DNA of 64,000 nucleotides from an uncultured Lachnospiraceae bacterium (lineage in GTDB: Bacteria > Bacillota > Clostridia > Lachnospirales > Lachnospiraceae), in NCBI GenBank assembly GCA_947382415.1, contig CANCYO010000002.1, forward strand, positions 110,473 through 174,472, given 5' to 3'. Below are positions 1 to 9,292 of this stretch, one piece after another (the first letter of the stretch is position 1; each line of letters opens with the position of its first letter). Under the pieces are notes generated by a model, which saw only the letters and a list, made by a program, of their open reading frames with translations, searched no databases and was not told where the DNA came from. Position numbers and translations under genes: made by a program.

Positions 1-2
1 AG

Positions 3-686
3 CAAAATCTGAATCTTTTAACACATAACGGAGCCTACAATTTAATGGCCAATATTCTGGCAGATGTCAACAGTTATTCCATCAAAGTGGCAGTATTTAG
101 CGGAACAGATAAAACAAATTTGATCAAGCGGAATGAATATGGTTATAAGTGTATGCTTGTGGCAGTGAAACAGGTATTGGATTATATGGAAGCATTGAAT
201 GATAAGGTTGTGGATATGTTTGATGACCGTATTGAGATCATATCTGTGGGAGGCCTGCCGGAGGGACTTACATTGGAAGAGTTTTATGAAGGAAAGAGTA
301 AGCCTGTGAATCTTGAACTCCAGCAGATTATGGTTCAGCTGGATTATATAGAACAGACAGGTCATGGAGTACCCTTGATTGTATCCCGGTATGGGAGAGA
401 AGTGTTTGACATTTCGGAAAATTTTATTACAGTGACAATTCTGCTAAAGCATAAGAGGAATGTAGAAGGTAGATTATCCAAAACAGCAATAAAGGCAATT
501 GACAGCAGTGATTGCAAAATATTGGAGCTGATGAAAGAGAATTCCAATATCAGCGTCAGCGAAATCAGCAGGCTGGTTGGTCTGGGAACTACTACAGTTA
601 CAAAAAGAATACGTCACCTGAAAGAAGTAGGAATTGTTGAAAGAAAAGGTCCTAAAAAGACAGGGCAATGGATTGTGAAACAATAA
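3..686 (+). CDS. ATP-binding AlbA/RecG-like transcriptional regulator, C-terminal part (5' end outside window)
   Basis: The frame is open to the left edge of the window: codons from base 3 upstream of the ATG at 45 read as protein continuous with the family, so this is a truncated gene and not one that starts at 45. What remains is the end of the divergent AAA-4/AlbA_2 family (often labelled RecG C-terminal-like). A HATPase_c_4 segment carries the typical RIEIISVGGLP and YIEQTGHGV motifs, and a C-terminal winged helix-turn-helix spans about residues 155-213 of the visible part (SVSEISRLVG recognition region, then a wing). Such proteins act in the cytoplasm as putative DNA-binding regulators, and their biochemical role is poorly defined. 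A hairpin terminator lies about 250 bases downstream. The family assignment is firm; the function is inference. Confidence 0.8.
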   Translation, partial: QNLNLLTHNGAYNLMANILADVNSYSIKVAVFSGTDKTNLIKRNEYGYKCMLVAVKQVLDYMEALNDKVVDMFDDRIEIISVGGLPEGLTLEEFYEGKSKPVNLELQQIMVQLDYIEQTGHGVPLIVSRYGREVFDISENFITVTILLKHKRNVEGRLSKTAIKAIDSSDCKILELMKENSNISVSEISRLVGLGTTTVTKRIRHLKEVGIVERKGPKKTGQWIVKQ

Positions 687-941
687 AATTTTAAACAGGA
701 GATGTTATGCTTGTGTTGAAGGGATGTATGAGATGAAAATAGAATTGAAAATCCTGTGAAGGGGATAATGACACTCTGGTATCGTGGCAATAATGTGACT
801 CCAGCGGGGATTGTGCGGGGAGGAGTGAACTGCCTGACGATAGGGTCGGCTACGGGAGGCTGAATATGGCAGGAACCTTTGACGCGCTGATCGGGGGGTG
901 AAGAAAGGGTAATGACGATAAAATCCTATATGTCTGTTTTG

Positions 942-984
942 AAAGAGCTGTCGGGATAAGTAATCATCGTACAGCTCTTTTGTA
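942..984 (+). terminator. Rho-independent terminator
   Basis: Ten-base inverted repeat AAAGAGCTGT (942-951) and ACAGCTCTTT (971-980), with the 3' arm ending in T residues. It separates the truncated regulator from the next transcription unit. Confidence 0.7.
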
Positions 985-1001
985 GTTTATAGACATAAAT
1001 A

Positions 1002-1030
1002 TTTACATGTGAAAATACATATGATACAAT
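1002..1030 (+). promoter_or_regulatory. Sigma-A promoter of the recombinase-like/AAA-ATPase operon
   Basis: A -35 box TTTACA (1002-1007), 17-base spacer, and -10 box TACAAT (1025-1030), about 47 bases before the ATG at 1077. Confidence 0.65.
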
Positions 1031-1076
1031 GACGATAAAATAAAGAATTTATCGAAAGATGATGGTATAGATATAG

Positions 1077-2033
1077 ATGAATCAAACATTAAAGCAGGCA
1101 TTAAATAATTATTATATGACAATAAAAGAAAATCGTCCAAATTACAGAACATGTTATAATAGCTTACTGGAGTATTGTGATTTAAATTATTCGCAGTATT
1201 CATTAAATGAAATGTTTGAAAAACATATTAATATATGGGACATAGAACAAGCCTGCAAGCTTTACGTTGAATCAAGCAAAAAAGCGACTTCGATAGAAGC
1301 GGTGCAGAGATTTTTGACGGCATTGGATTATTTCTGTAAGTATCTCAAAGAAAATAATATCCGATGTGAAAAACTGGAAGGGGGATGCAGAAAGAAAAAA
1401 ACAGTGCATGATATTTGCGTAAGTCTGAATAATGAATTAGAGCAAAAGATATATCTTCCCTTTGACGGAGAAAAGGAATTGAAGATAGTAGAATCGCAGA
1501 TTGTTTTTTTAAATAGACAAAATTTCTATCAGCTTGGACAATCAATTATATATCGGCTTCTAACTACTTATGGATTCAAAGAAAAAGTTGTTATAAATTT
1601 TAAATTAAGAGATTTTGATGACCAGACAGGAAAATTAATGGTATGCTGTAATGAAGAAAACAGCATTAATATTGACTTGCCCGAGGAAATTTATCGTGAC
1701 CTGGTAATATATTGCACTTTAAACAAATATCAGGAAAGAGAGCATTTGTTTACGAAAAGTAACGGTACATGTCTGACTCCCGACAGTATGTTCAGCACTT
1801 TAAAGGCCAGAATGAAAAAAATGGGTGTTGCCAATTTTACACCAACTTCAGTAGCTTTATATGGGGTAGCCAATTTGGTTGAAGAAGGCTTGACCTTAGC
1901 CGAAATAAAGCTATTAACCGGTTTTGAAACTCAGAAGATAGACGATGTTGCGCAATACTTGCTGACGGATGAAGATGTGGAAGAATTAATCAATAGGAAA
2001 ATAAGGGGAGGTGTCAAATGGCAAGGACAGTAG
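1077..2033 (+). CDS. Tyrosine-recombinase-fold protein with degenerate catalytic site
   Basis: This 318-residue protein has the layout of phage integrases: an N-terminal SAM-like helical domain (about 1-115) and a C-terminal catalytic-fold domain (about 135-315). The region where integrases carry the first catalytic arginine reads LLTTYGFKEKVV. The HxxR box position reads SVALYGVA, followed by the family-like EEGLTLAEIKLLTGF. A tyrosine survives in the AQYL segment near residue 291. The arginine and histidine residues expected in an active enzyme are therefore not evident, and catalysis is unlikely. The gene is markedly AT-rich compared with the rest of the window, suggesting transfer. Its 3' end overlaps the AAA-ATPase gene by 16 bases, so the two are translated together. 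The ribosome binding site before 1077 is weak. It may be a DNA-binding accessory protein. Confidence 0.6.
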   Translation: MNQTLKQALNNYYMTIKENRPNYRTCYNSLLEYCDLNYSQYSLNEMFEKHINIWDIEQACKLYVESSKKATSIEAVQRFLTALDYFCKYLKENNIRCEKLEGGCRKKKTVHDICVSLNNELEQKIYLPFDGEKELKIVESQIVFLNRQNFYQLGQSIIYRLLTTYGFKEKVVINFKLRDFDDQTGKLMVCCNEENSINIDLPEEIYRDLVIYCTLNKYQEREHLFTKSNGTCLTPDSMFSTLKARMKKMGVANFTPTSVALYGVANLVEEGLTLAEIKLLTGFETQKIDDVAQYLLTDEDVEELINRKIRGGVKWQGQ

Positions 2034-3700
2034 GAATAGGAATACAGGATTTTGGGAAAATCATCCGAAACAATTGTTTTTATGTTGATAAGACTGCGTT
2101 CATTAAGGAATGGTGGGAAAATCAGGACGATGTAACTTTGATTACCCGTCCCAGGCGATTTGGCAAGACACTGGCCATGAGTATGCTGGAGCATTTCTTT
2201 TCCGTGGAACATGCAGATAAAGGCGCCTTATTTGAAGGACTCGACATATGGAAAGAAGAGAAGTACCGCAGTCTCCAGGGGAGCTATCCGGTAATTTTCT
2301 TAAGCTTTGCAGATGTGAAGGAAACATCCTTTGGAAATGCAAGGGATAAGATCTGCCGCATTATCAAAAGCCTGTATGATAGATATTCCGCTTTGCAGGA
2401 CAAGGAGCCGAAACAAAAAAAGCTTCCAGACATTTTTGATGAAATATCACCTGCGATGAGTGATTCCGTAGCTTCCTATTCCTTGAAAGCCTTATCAGAA
2501 TTTCTTGCGGATTATTATGGGAAGAAGGTCATTATTTTGTTGGACGAATATGATACTCCTATGCAGGAAGCTTATGTATATGGGTATTGGGAGGAAATGG
2601 CGGCATTCATCCGAAACCTGTTCAATTCTACTTTTAAGACGAACCCGTATATGGAGAGGGCAGTCATGACCGGTATTACACGAATAAGTAAAGAGTCTAT
2701 TTTTTCCGACTTAAATCATCTGGAGGTAATCACTTCTACCTCATGCAAATATGAGGTTTCTTTCGGTTTTACGGAAATGGAAGTGTTTGCCGCAATGGAT
2801 GAATTCGGACTCACGGAAAAGGAAGAAGTCCGTGCCTGGTACGATGGTTTTACCTTTGGAAATACAAGTGATATTTATAATCCGTGGTCCATCATCAACT
2901 ATCTTGACAAACGTAGGTTTGCCGCCTACTGGGCGAACACCAGCTCAAACAGTCTTGTGGGAAAGCTGATTCAGGAGGGGGGTGCGGAGATAAAGATTGT
3001 TATGGAAGATCTGCTGCAGGGAAAATCTTTCCATGCTTCATTTGATGAACAGATTGTGTTCAGTCAGCTGGATCGTAATCTCCATGCTATCTGGAGCCTG
3101 TTCCTGGCCTGCGGTTATCTGAAAGTGGAGACTTATACTGTAGATGGAAATTATGGTGAATGCGATTATACACTGTCCTTAACGAATAAGGAAGTGCGGT
3201 TGATGTTCCGGCATATGATAGAAGGTTGGTTTGCCGATTATACGCCTGCTTATAACGCATTTATCAAGGCATTGCTGCTGGAAGACAAAAAGGCCATGAA
3301 TGTTTATATGAATCAGACCGCATTGGCTACTTTCAGTTCTTTTGATACCGGTAACAAGCCGTCTGAAACTGCGGAACCGGAACGCTTCTATCACGGCTTT
3401 GTGTTGGGGCTCATAGTGCATCTGGCGGACAGATACCGTATCACTTCCAACAGGGAAAGCGGTTTTGGGCGATATGACGTGATGCTGGAGCCTCTTAGGG
3501 ATGGCGATCCGGCTTTCGTGTTGGAATTCAAGGTGCATGATTCTGAGGAAGAGGAGACACTGGCGGATACCGTGGCAGCGGCGCTTCGACAGATAGAGGA
3601 GAAAGCCTATGATACGGAACTGACAGCGCGTGGAATTCCCAGAGAGCGGATTCGGCATTATGGGTTTGCTTTTGCGGGGAAGACAGTGTTGATAGGATGA
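2018..3700 (+). CDS. AAA-ATPase-like protein with C-terminal PD-(D/E)XK nuclease domain
   Basis: A 560-residue protein of the AAA-ATPase_like plus PDDEXK_9 (DUF1703) family. The N-terminal domain has the family opening (GIQDFGKIIRNNCFYVDKT), a Walker A variant RRFGKT at residues 46-51 and a Walker B LLDEYD at 174-179. The C-terminal domain shows the nuclease core: Asp487 in RYDVM, then Glu503 and Lys505 in LEFKV. The family is common and variable in copy number in Clostridia and Bacteroidetes, and its biological role is unresolved; comparative work associates it with mobile or defence-like gene content. Here it overlaps the upstream recombinase-fold gene by 16 bases and forms an operon with it. 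Family call firm, function inferred. Confidence 0.88.
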   Translation: MARTVGIGIQDFGKIIRNNCFYVDKTAFIKEWWENQDDVTLITRPRRFGKTLAMSMLEHFFSVEHADKGALFEGLDIWKEEKYRSLQGSYPVIFLSFADVKETSFGNARDKICRIIKSLYDRYSALQDKEPKQKKLPDIFDEISPAMSDSVASYSLKALSEFLADYYGKKVIILLDEYDTPMQEAYVYGYWEEMAAFIRNLFNSTFKTNPYMERAVMTGITRISKESIFSDLNHLEVITSTSCKYEVSFGFTEMEVFAAMDEFGLTEKEEVRAWYDGFTFGNTSDIYNPWSIINYLDKRRFAAYWANTSSNSLVGKLIQEGGAEIKIVMEDLLQGKSFHASFDEQIVFSQLDRNLHAIWSLFLACGYLKVETYTVDGNYGECDYTLSLTNKEVRLMFRHMIEGWFADYTPAYNAFIKALLLEDKKAMNVYMNQTALATFSSFDTGNKPSETAEPERFYHGFVLGLIVHLADRYRITSNRESGFGRYDVMLEPLRDGDPAFVLEFKVHDSEEEETLADTVAAALRQIEEKAYDTELTARGIPRERIRHYGFAFAGKTVLIG

Positions 3701-3807
3701 CGTTGGTATCTATTGGTATGTTGATATAGCGGTAGAAAAGAACAGTATGTATGTTGTATATGGTAAAAGATTAAAGTTTTGTGTGAAAACAAAGGTAGGG
3801 AATTCGT

Positions 3808-6800
3808 ATGATTCACTCAAAAAGATTAGAAGAGACAGTTCTTTGGAAAGTATATCAGGAAAAGACAATTTCTGAAAGTACAAGGGTAAACTGGGTAAAA
3901 GAAGTCTGTGAGGCGGCAATCAAATATATGATGGATGTGCGCCAAACCTTTCAGAATTATACTTTACATGATGGAACTCATATCATTAATGTGCTGGATG
4001 CAATGGGTGGAGTGTTGGGAGATCAGGTTTCCCAATTAACAGTTGGAGAGATGGAATTGCTGATTCTGGCAGCCAGTCTGCATGATTTGGGGATGGTTTA
4101 TACAGAGGAAGAGAAAAGACGGCACTTTCAGGACGTGGAGGCATGTGGAAAGTTTTTAAAAGAATATTGCCCGGAGTACCTGGATTGTCCGGCAGAGGAC
4201 TGGACAGAGGATATCCGTCAATGGTATCTTCGGACATTGCATCCTTTTCGGATTCCGGAAGTATTGCAAAATGAAGTATGGAAGGAGCTGTTTGCGGGCT
4301 GTCCGCTGGAAGTCATACCGAAGCGTTATATAATAGCTGTCTGCAAGGCGCATGGGGAGAATCCACAGGATTTTTCCCGGAACAGGGACTTGGAGTATCT
4401 GGCGGCAAACGATGCAGATCCTTTGTTTTGCGCGATTTTACTGCGGTTATGTGATTTGTTAGATTTTGATGACACACGTGCTCCTAAGGTGTTATACGGT
4501 TATGTGGCCTGCAATGAAAAGAGCCGCGCCGAATGGGATAAACATCAGGCATCGGCAGGGTTTCGTTATCCGGCCACACCGTCTACAGATGATCTGCCAT
4601 ATAAAGCGATTTGCACCAATCCTGGAGTGGAACATGCAGTCAGGGACTTTTTAGACTGGATTGATGATGAATTGGGGAATTGCATCAGATTACAAAAATA
4701 TTGCAGGACAGGCTGGCAGAAAGAGTTTCCGTTCCCAAGAGCAGTTATGCGGAAAGAAATTGAATCAGACGGATATATGAGTGGCGATTTCTGCATGACT
4801 ATGGAACAGACACAGGTTTTAAAGTTGTTGACAGGAGAAAATCTTTACGATAACAGTGATGTGTTCGTGAGAGAGCTATTACAGAATGCGATTGATGCCA
4901 CCTTGCTCCGGGGAAAAATGGAGTCTGGCTTTATCCCGGAGCATTCCCGTATCGATATATGGGAATGGAGTGACAAAGAGGGAAATATCTGGTTTCGTAT
5001 GGACGATCAGGGAACAGGTATGACTTTGGGTATGTTAAAGAGATATTTCCTGAAAATAGGCAATTCTTATTATACATCCTGGGAAATGGAGCGGGATTTA
5101 CGGGATCATGGTCAGACAGAAAAATACAATGGAATCAGCCGCTTTGGCATAGGATTCCTGTCTTGCTTTCTCTGTGGGGACTATGCGGAGGTGTCTACTT
5201 TGTACTTTGATTCCAATAAAAACCGCAGGGAGGAAGCCGTTTCCGAAACTTACCAGACGGTTCACTATGGCTTGCGTCTACAGGTGACAGGATTGAGCGG
5301 ATATTACACCTTGAAGAATCAGGCCCAGCAACATGAGACAGACGGTGCAATGCCGCTGCCGGACAGTTATGTTGCCGGTAAGGGGCAGGAATATGAGAGA
5401 GACGGCTATCGTGTGAAGGCAGGAACTTCCATTGCAATTCGATTAAATCCGGGAAAACTGGGTGGGTTGAACCTGCGCAATGCAGTGGAAAAGTATCTGT
5501 GCGGAGCGAGGGTGCCGGTGTATTATAATAATAAGCGGATTGGGCGGACGTATGAAGAAGTGATGGAGACAGCTCATGAAATGGCCGGGGAGAAGTCATA
5601 TGAGCTGCCGGAAGAGATGAAAGAGGAATTTGACCGTACATTTCCGGCTGTCCGCGGGCAGTATCCCCGGATAGTGATGACCATGGTGCCGTTGGATACA
5701 GAGGAAGATTATGTCCTGCCGGGGGTATCGGGAGTGTTGGTGAAATATGAAGTACAGTTTGAGAAAAGACCTGAGTGGCAAGTGAAAGATCAAAAATATG
5801 TAGTGGAAGGGTATGTCAGAGAGGAGGAAGATACTCTGTATGTGTCGCTGGATAGTATATGTGCAAATTCAATAGGGAGAATTGGTTACAGATGGGAAGA
5901 GGTAGAAAGAGATTATGGTGAAGCGGCAGCGACTTTGGAAGCCGAGTTCGGAAAGTATTCTGAGTGTCCCAGGGAAGAGCAGCTGGGTGAGATATGGTCT
6001 CCGTTTATGGAGCATATGAATTTATATGATGTGTGGGTTAGCTATCATGATTATCAACAGGATGGAACCTTGGAGTTTCTGTTTGAAAAAAGTGGATGCC
6101 CCAGCCCATATGCTTTGAATTTTGGCCGTCAATTTGAGAGACTTCGGTGTGTTTACCAGGGAGTTGCAGCAGGTGGAATGTTAGGCTCCTGTTCCAGCGA
6201 GTATTCAAAGGCAGGGATACTTTTCCTGGAAAATGAATGGAGGCCTGAAACGGCAATAAACCGCTCTGATATTACGGGAGTTCCGTTAATTGTTTTGGTG
6301 CTAATCGAGGGTATCCTAAATAAATATCAGATGCATAAGTATGCTTTTGATCTTACCGGTATGCTATATAATGTGAATTATTCGTTAAAGGAATGGAGGG
6401 AAATACGGACTTCAGATATCAATAGATGGATGAATTTAAATCTGAAAGCCTTTTTTGCGGAAAGGATGAATTTTTTAAGAAAACCTTTAGAGACAGTAAC
6501 TGCTGATAGACGTTACCGCTACAAGCATGAGTATAGTGATACTATAATTTTGAATAGGTACTGGAATGCTTATTATCAGGATTATTATCATATGACAATT
6601 AACTATGAGGAAGGACAGTCGATTTTCTTTTGCGAAAAATCAGAGACTGAGACAGAAAGTGCATTGGATTTATTCCCACCCATGCTTTTTTGCAAAGCGG
6701 CGAATGACAGGAGCTGTCAATACATATGCGCTGAAGATTTGTTTTGGCGGAAGGGCATTACGGTAGATCATCCATTTGTAAAATGGCTTTTAGAAAATGC

Positions 6801-7008
6801 TTTTTTGCTGAAACAATATTATCAAAGGCAATTTCAACAGATAGTTGATTGTCTGTGTAATGAATCAGGGAAACATATATTAAATATATGTAACAATATT
6901 CGTCAACAGTTGATGAAATTACCGGAGTATCACGGTGTAGATGTGGATAACTTTCCATTGTTGAGCATGGATGACTTTTGGAGTACAGGTGAGTCAATGG
7001 ATAATTAG
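3808..7008 (+). CDS. HD-domain / Hsp90-like (GHKL) ATPase multidomain protein
   Basis: A 1066-residue cytoplasmic protein with no signal peptide or membrane segment. The N-terminal HD phosphohydrolase-like domain (about 35-230) has H54 and H58 in HDGTH and the HD pair H92-D93 in HDLGM. A GHKL ATPase domain (about 330-600) follows: N-box E356-x3-N360 (RELLQNAIDA), the G1 motif DDQGTGM (399-405) and the G2 motif SRFGIGF (444-450). This order matches Hsp90, MutL and MORC type ATPases. The last 450 residues have no recognisable domain. HD plus Hsp90-like fusions occur sporadically in bacteria and have been discussed as components of conflict systems; a role as nucleotide hydrolase plus ATP-driven clamp is inference. 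The ATG at 3808 follows a weak AGGG site. Confidence 0.8.
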   Translation: MIHSKRLEETVLWKVYQEKTISESTRVNWVKEVCEAAIKYMMDVRQTFQNYTLHDGTHIINVLDAMGGVLGDQVSQLTVGEMELLILAASLHDLGMVYTEEEKRRHFQDVEACGKFLKEYCPEYLDCPAEDWTEDIRQWYLRTLHPFRIPEVLQNEVWKELFAGCPLEVIPKRYIIAVCKAHGENPQDFSRNRDLEYLAANDADPLFCAILLRLCDLLDFDDTRAPKVLYGYVACNEKSRAEWDKHQASAGFRYPATPSTDDLPYKAICTNPGVEHAVRDFLDWIDDELGNCIRLQKYCRTGWQKEFPFPRAVMRKEIESDGYMSGDFCMTMEQTQVLKLLTGENLYDNSDVFVRELLQNAIDATLLRGKMESGFIPEHSRIDIWEWSDKEGNIWFRMDDQGTGMTLGMLKRYFLKIGNSYYTSWEMERDLRDHGQTEKYNGISRFGIGFLSCFLCGDYAEVSTLYFDSNKNRREEAVSETYQTVHYGLRLQVTGLSGYYTLKNQAQQHETDGAMPLPDSYVAGKGQEYERDGYRVKAGTSIAIRLNPGKLGGLNLRNAVEKYLCGARVPVYYNNKRIGRTYEEVMETAHEMAGEKSYELPEEMKEEFDRTFPAVRGQYPRIVMTMVPLDTEEDYVLPGVSGVLVKYEVQFEKRPEWQVKDQKYVVEGYVREEEDTLYVSLDSICANSIGRIGYRWEEVERDYGEAAATLEAEFGKYSECPREEQLGEIWSPFMEHMNLYDVWVSYHDYQQDGTLEFLFEKSGCPSPYALNFGRQFERLRCVYQGVAAGGMLGSCSSEYSKAGILFLENEWRPETAINRSDITGVPLIVLVLIEGILNKYQMHKYAFDLTGMLYNVNYSLKEWREIRTSDINRWMNLNLKAFFAERMNFLRKPLETVTADRRYRYKHEYSDTIILNRYWNAYYQDYYHMTINYEEGQSIFFCEKSETETESALDLFPPMLFCKAANDRSCQYICAEDLFWRKGITVDHPFVKWLLENAFLLKQYYQRQFQQIVDCLCNESGKHILNICNNIRQQLMKLPEYHGVDVDNFPLLSMDDFWSTGESMDN

Positions 7009-7377
7009 TGTTTGCTGATTAAGCCACTTTTAGGTTGTAGATGTTGCATATCGGAAGAATTGTCTGCAGTAAAAGCGTCCGCTTATGCAGAGAGTCATTT
7101 ATGCACGGAAAAGCCCATGTGCTGTAATGTGAAATTTGGGGAGTGAAAGTGAGTTTTACTCCCAGATAACTTGACGCTAATTTAACGTCAATTTCCACTG
7201 TACTTAGCAACTATTTTCCATCAGCGGGATTTGGAGCGTTGTGCGTCAGCTCGAGTCTGCCGGCTTGAGGATTATCGTGATATCGTGAAAAGATGCAAAA
7301 ATGATGTACTGTTTACGCGAAGATGATGTCTCCGAATGTTATCATTTGGGTATCTGCCAGGGAGGACAGGAGCAGCC
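7009..7377. other. Intergenic region with hairpin and palindrome
   Basis: No protein gene is supported here. The region contains a perfect 10-base-pair hairpin (7139-7163, loop GTGAG) with no T-tract, and next to it an inverted repeat TTGACG-N9-CGTCAA (7171-7191). The rest is unremarkable. Confidence 0.5.
7171..7191. promoter_or_regulatory. Palindrome TTGACG-N9-CGTCAA, possible operator
   Basis: Perfect 6-base arms separated by 9 bases, immediately after a strong hairpin at 7139-7163 and about 190 bases before the lipoprotein gene. Which protein would bind it is unknown. Confidence 0.35.
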
Positions 7378-9258
7378 ATGAGAACGGACAGAGCGAAAAG
7401 ATGCATGAGAGTGTGCGTTTTGTTGTTAATGACCGGATGTATTTGGGGAGTAAATCCGGAATCGGAGGCAAATCTGCAAGAAGAACGGCAAGTGGAAGAT
7501 GAATTGTGGGTAGATGCAAATAAGCCGGCAGTCAGGGAGTACAGTGAGGATGATGACTTTTATGTGCAGTGCCTTCAAAATCTGCATCAGGGAAACAACA
7601 TAACATACGCGGACGGATATTATTATTTCAGAAGTCAGACAGAAAATTACTCCTTATGTCGTACCAAAGGGACAGGAATGCCTGTGGAGGTAGTGGCAGA
7701 TCAGATTCCGGGCTCTGTCTATGTCAGAGGGGATCAGGTCTGTTTTATCAATGTCAGTGACGGCAGGACACTTTATCGTGTAGGGACGGATGGGAGCGGA
7801 CTTAAGAAACTTTCTGATTTCCCCATGCAGGAACTGATCGTTTTGGAGGATAAGATATATTTTCGTTCTGTTTACGACAGGGAAAATGATCCGTTTTATC
7901 AGTTGACAGAGGAGCCGGCTGAAGATGACAGATATCTTTACTCCATGGATTTGGATGGGAGCGGCTGTGAACTGTTGATTCCGAAAGTATGCGAGGAGTT
8001 TGCGACGGACGGAGAAGCGCTTTATTATCTGGTCTATGAAGCGGGATGGGTGCTTTATAAAAGTGATTTGAATGGGAAAGAAGAGGAGAAAATCTTATAT
8101 AAAGAAGATATAATATGGGATATCCTTCCCTATCGGGGAGAGGTATATTGGGTGGATGTGAATCGGAGGCAGTTGATGCGCTTGGATGCACAGGGAGAAG
8201 AGGTGATAGCGTCCGATGTGTGGCGTTTTACGATAGCGCGTGGACAGGCATATGTAATGACTGATGAGAAAATACGCAGGATAGATTTATCGACAGGAGA
8301 AGAGCTGCTTTTGGCGGAAAGAAGCAAGGCGACAGGGAATGATGGTCAGAACAGAGAAGACAGGGAGCTTTGGCCCTGGTATGTAGAGAGTCATAACAGA
8401 GGTATCTTTCTGGTAAACGGACGGTTGTTTGCAAAATATTTTGAATCCGAAACGAAAGGTGTCCTTTGGCATATCCTGGATGGAGAAACATTTGTTGTAT
8501 TTGAGGACATGGAACCTTTGTCAGCAAAAGAGTTGGTATTGGATACGTCTCTTTTATATGAACTTAATTTTTACTATCCGGGAAGAGCGGATGAGAATAT
8601 AAAGCAATATCTGGACATAGATGGAGAGCTGCACTATGAAGAAGCCTTCGGAACAGGGAAAGACGGCTCTGCATATGGGGAATTCAGTATTGTGCTTCCT
8701 AAATTTAATTCTGAACTTGATTCTTATGAGCAGTTAAACCAACAGATGGAAAAGCTGATGGAACTTGCATTAGAAGATAAAGAGTCTTTCTTTCAGGCAA
8801 TCAGTGATGAGCAGGATCCGGATTATTGCGCTTCATGGTACAGAGAGCATCGTTACAGCAACGTATATATCGGGGAAAAATATGTTTCCATGCATTATTC
8901 CAGAGGAGGATATGAGGGCGGAATAAGAAATTGGAAAAATTCAATGCCCCTGATCTTTGACCGTGAAACGGGATGTATGCTGCATATGGATGATCTCTTT
9001 ACAGTGGAAGAGAGTATTTATATGAAGCGGCTTGCGGGCGCGATCTATAAATATTGTGAGATGACGGGTATGGATGGGTGGAAGGATACGTTTGACAATA
9101 ATGTGTTGGTAAACAATTTTGGAGATTTGAGATGTTATCTGACACCGGACGGGATCGTATTATGTTATGAACGGTATGAGATTATGTCGGGCGGTAGCGG
9201 CAGCCCTTCATTTGAGATTCCCTATGAATGGTTTGCGGATATTTTTGAATGGAACTGA
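7378..9258 (+). CDS. Lipoprotein with DUF5050-like beta-propeller and DUF3298 domain
   Basis: A longer frame opens at 7336, but the ATG at 7378 is preferred: it has AGGAG upstream and starts directly with a signal sequence. The 626-residue product begins with Arg/Lys-rich residues, a short hydrophobic stretch and the lipobox LLMTGC (Cys21), so it is probably lipid-anchored outside the membrane. Residues about 60-340 carry repeated units with DGxxLYRVGTDGSG-like and YLYSMDLDGSG-like segments, typical of DUF5050-type beta-propellers. The C-terminal part (about 440-620) matches the DUF3298/RsiV-like fold (a VSMHYSRGGYEGG segment, then a MLHMDDLF segment). The family has no known enzymatic role; ligand or stress sensing at the cell surface is a reasonable guess. 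It runs 34 bases ahead of the exonuclease gene. Confidence 0.72.
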   Translation: MRTDRAKRCMRVCVLLLMTGCIWGVNPESEANLQEERQVEDELWVDANKPAVREYSEDDDFYVQCLQNLHQGNNITYADGYYYFRSQTENYSLCRTKGTGMPVEVVADQIPGSVYVRGDQVCFINVSDGRTLYRVGTDGSGLKKLSDFPMQELIVLEDKIYFRSVYDRENDPFYQLTEEPAEDDRYLYSMDLDGSGCELLIPKVCEEFATDGEALYYLVYEAGWVLYKSDLNGKEEEKILYKEDIIWDILPYRGEVYWVDVNRRQLMRLDAQGEEVIASDVWRFTIARGQAYVMTDEKIRRIDLSTGEELLLAERSKATGNDGQNREDRELWPWYVESHNRGIFLVNGRLFAKYFESETKGVLWHILDGETFVVFEDMEPLSAKELVLDTSLLYELNFYYPGRADENIKQYLDIDGELHYEEAFGTGKDGSAYGEFSIVLPKFNSELDSYEQLNQQMEKLMELALEDKESFFQAISDEQDPDYCASWYREHRYSNVYIGEKYVSMHYSRGGYEGGIRNWKNSMPLIFDRETGCMLHMDDLFTVEESIYMKRLAGAIYKYCEMTGMDGWKDTFDNNVLVNNFGDLRCYLTPDGIVLCYERYEIMSGGSGSPSFEIPYEWFADIFEWN

Positions 9259-9292
9259 AAACACATACGGGAGATTCCTGAAAGGAGTACTT

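Larger units (their letters stand above)
687..1076. other. Intergenic region with short ORFs, terminator and promoter
   Basis: No convincing gene lies in these 390 bases. Two very short ATG frames (31 and 11 codons) occur around 768-900, in a G-rich stretch unlike its AT-rich flanks; they may be remnants of a decayed gene. The right part holds a terminator hairpin and a sigma-A promoter, listed separately. Confidence 0.4.
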
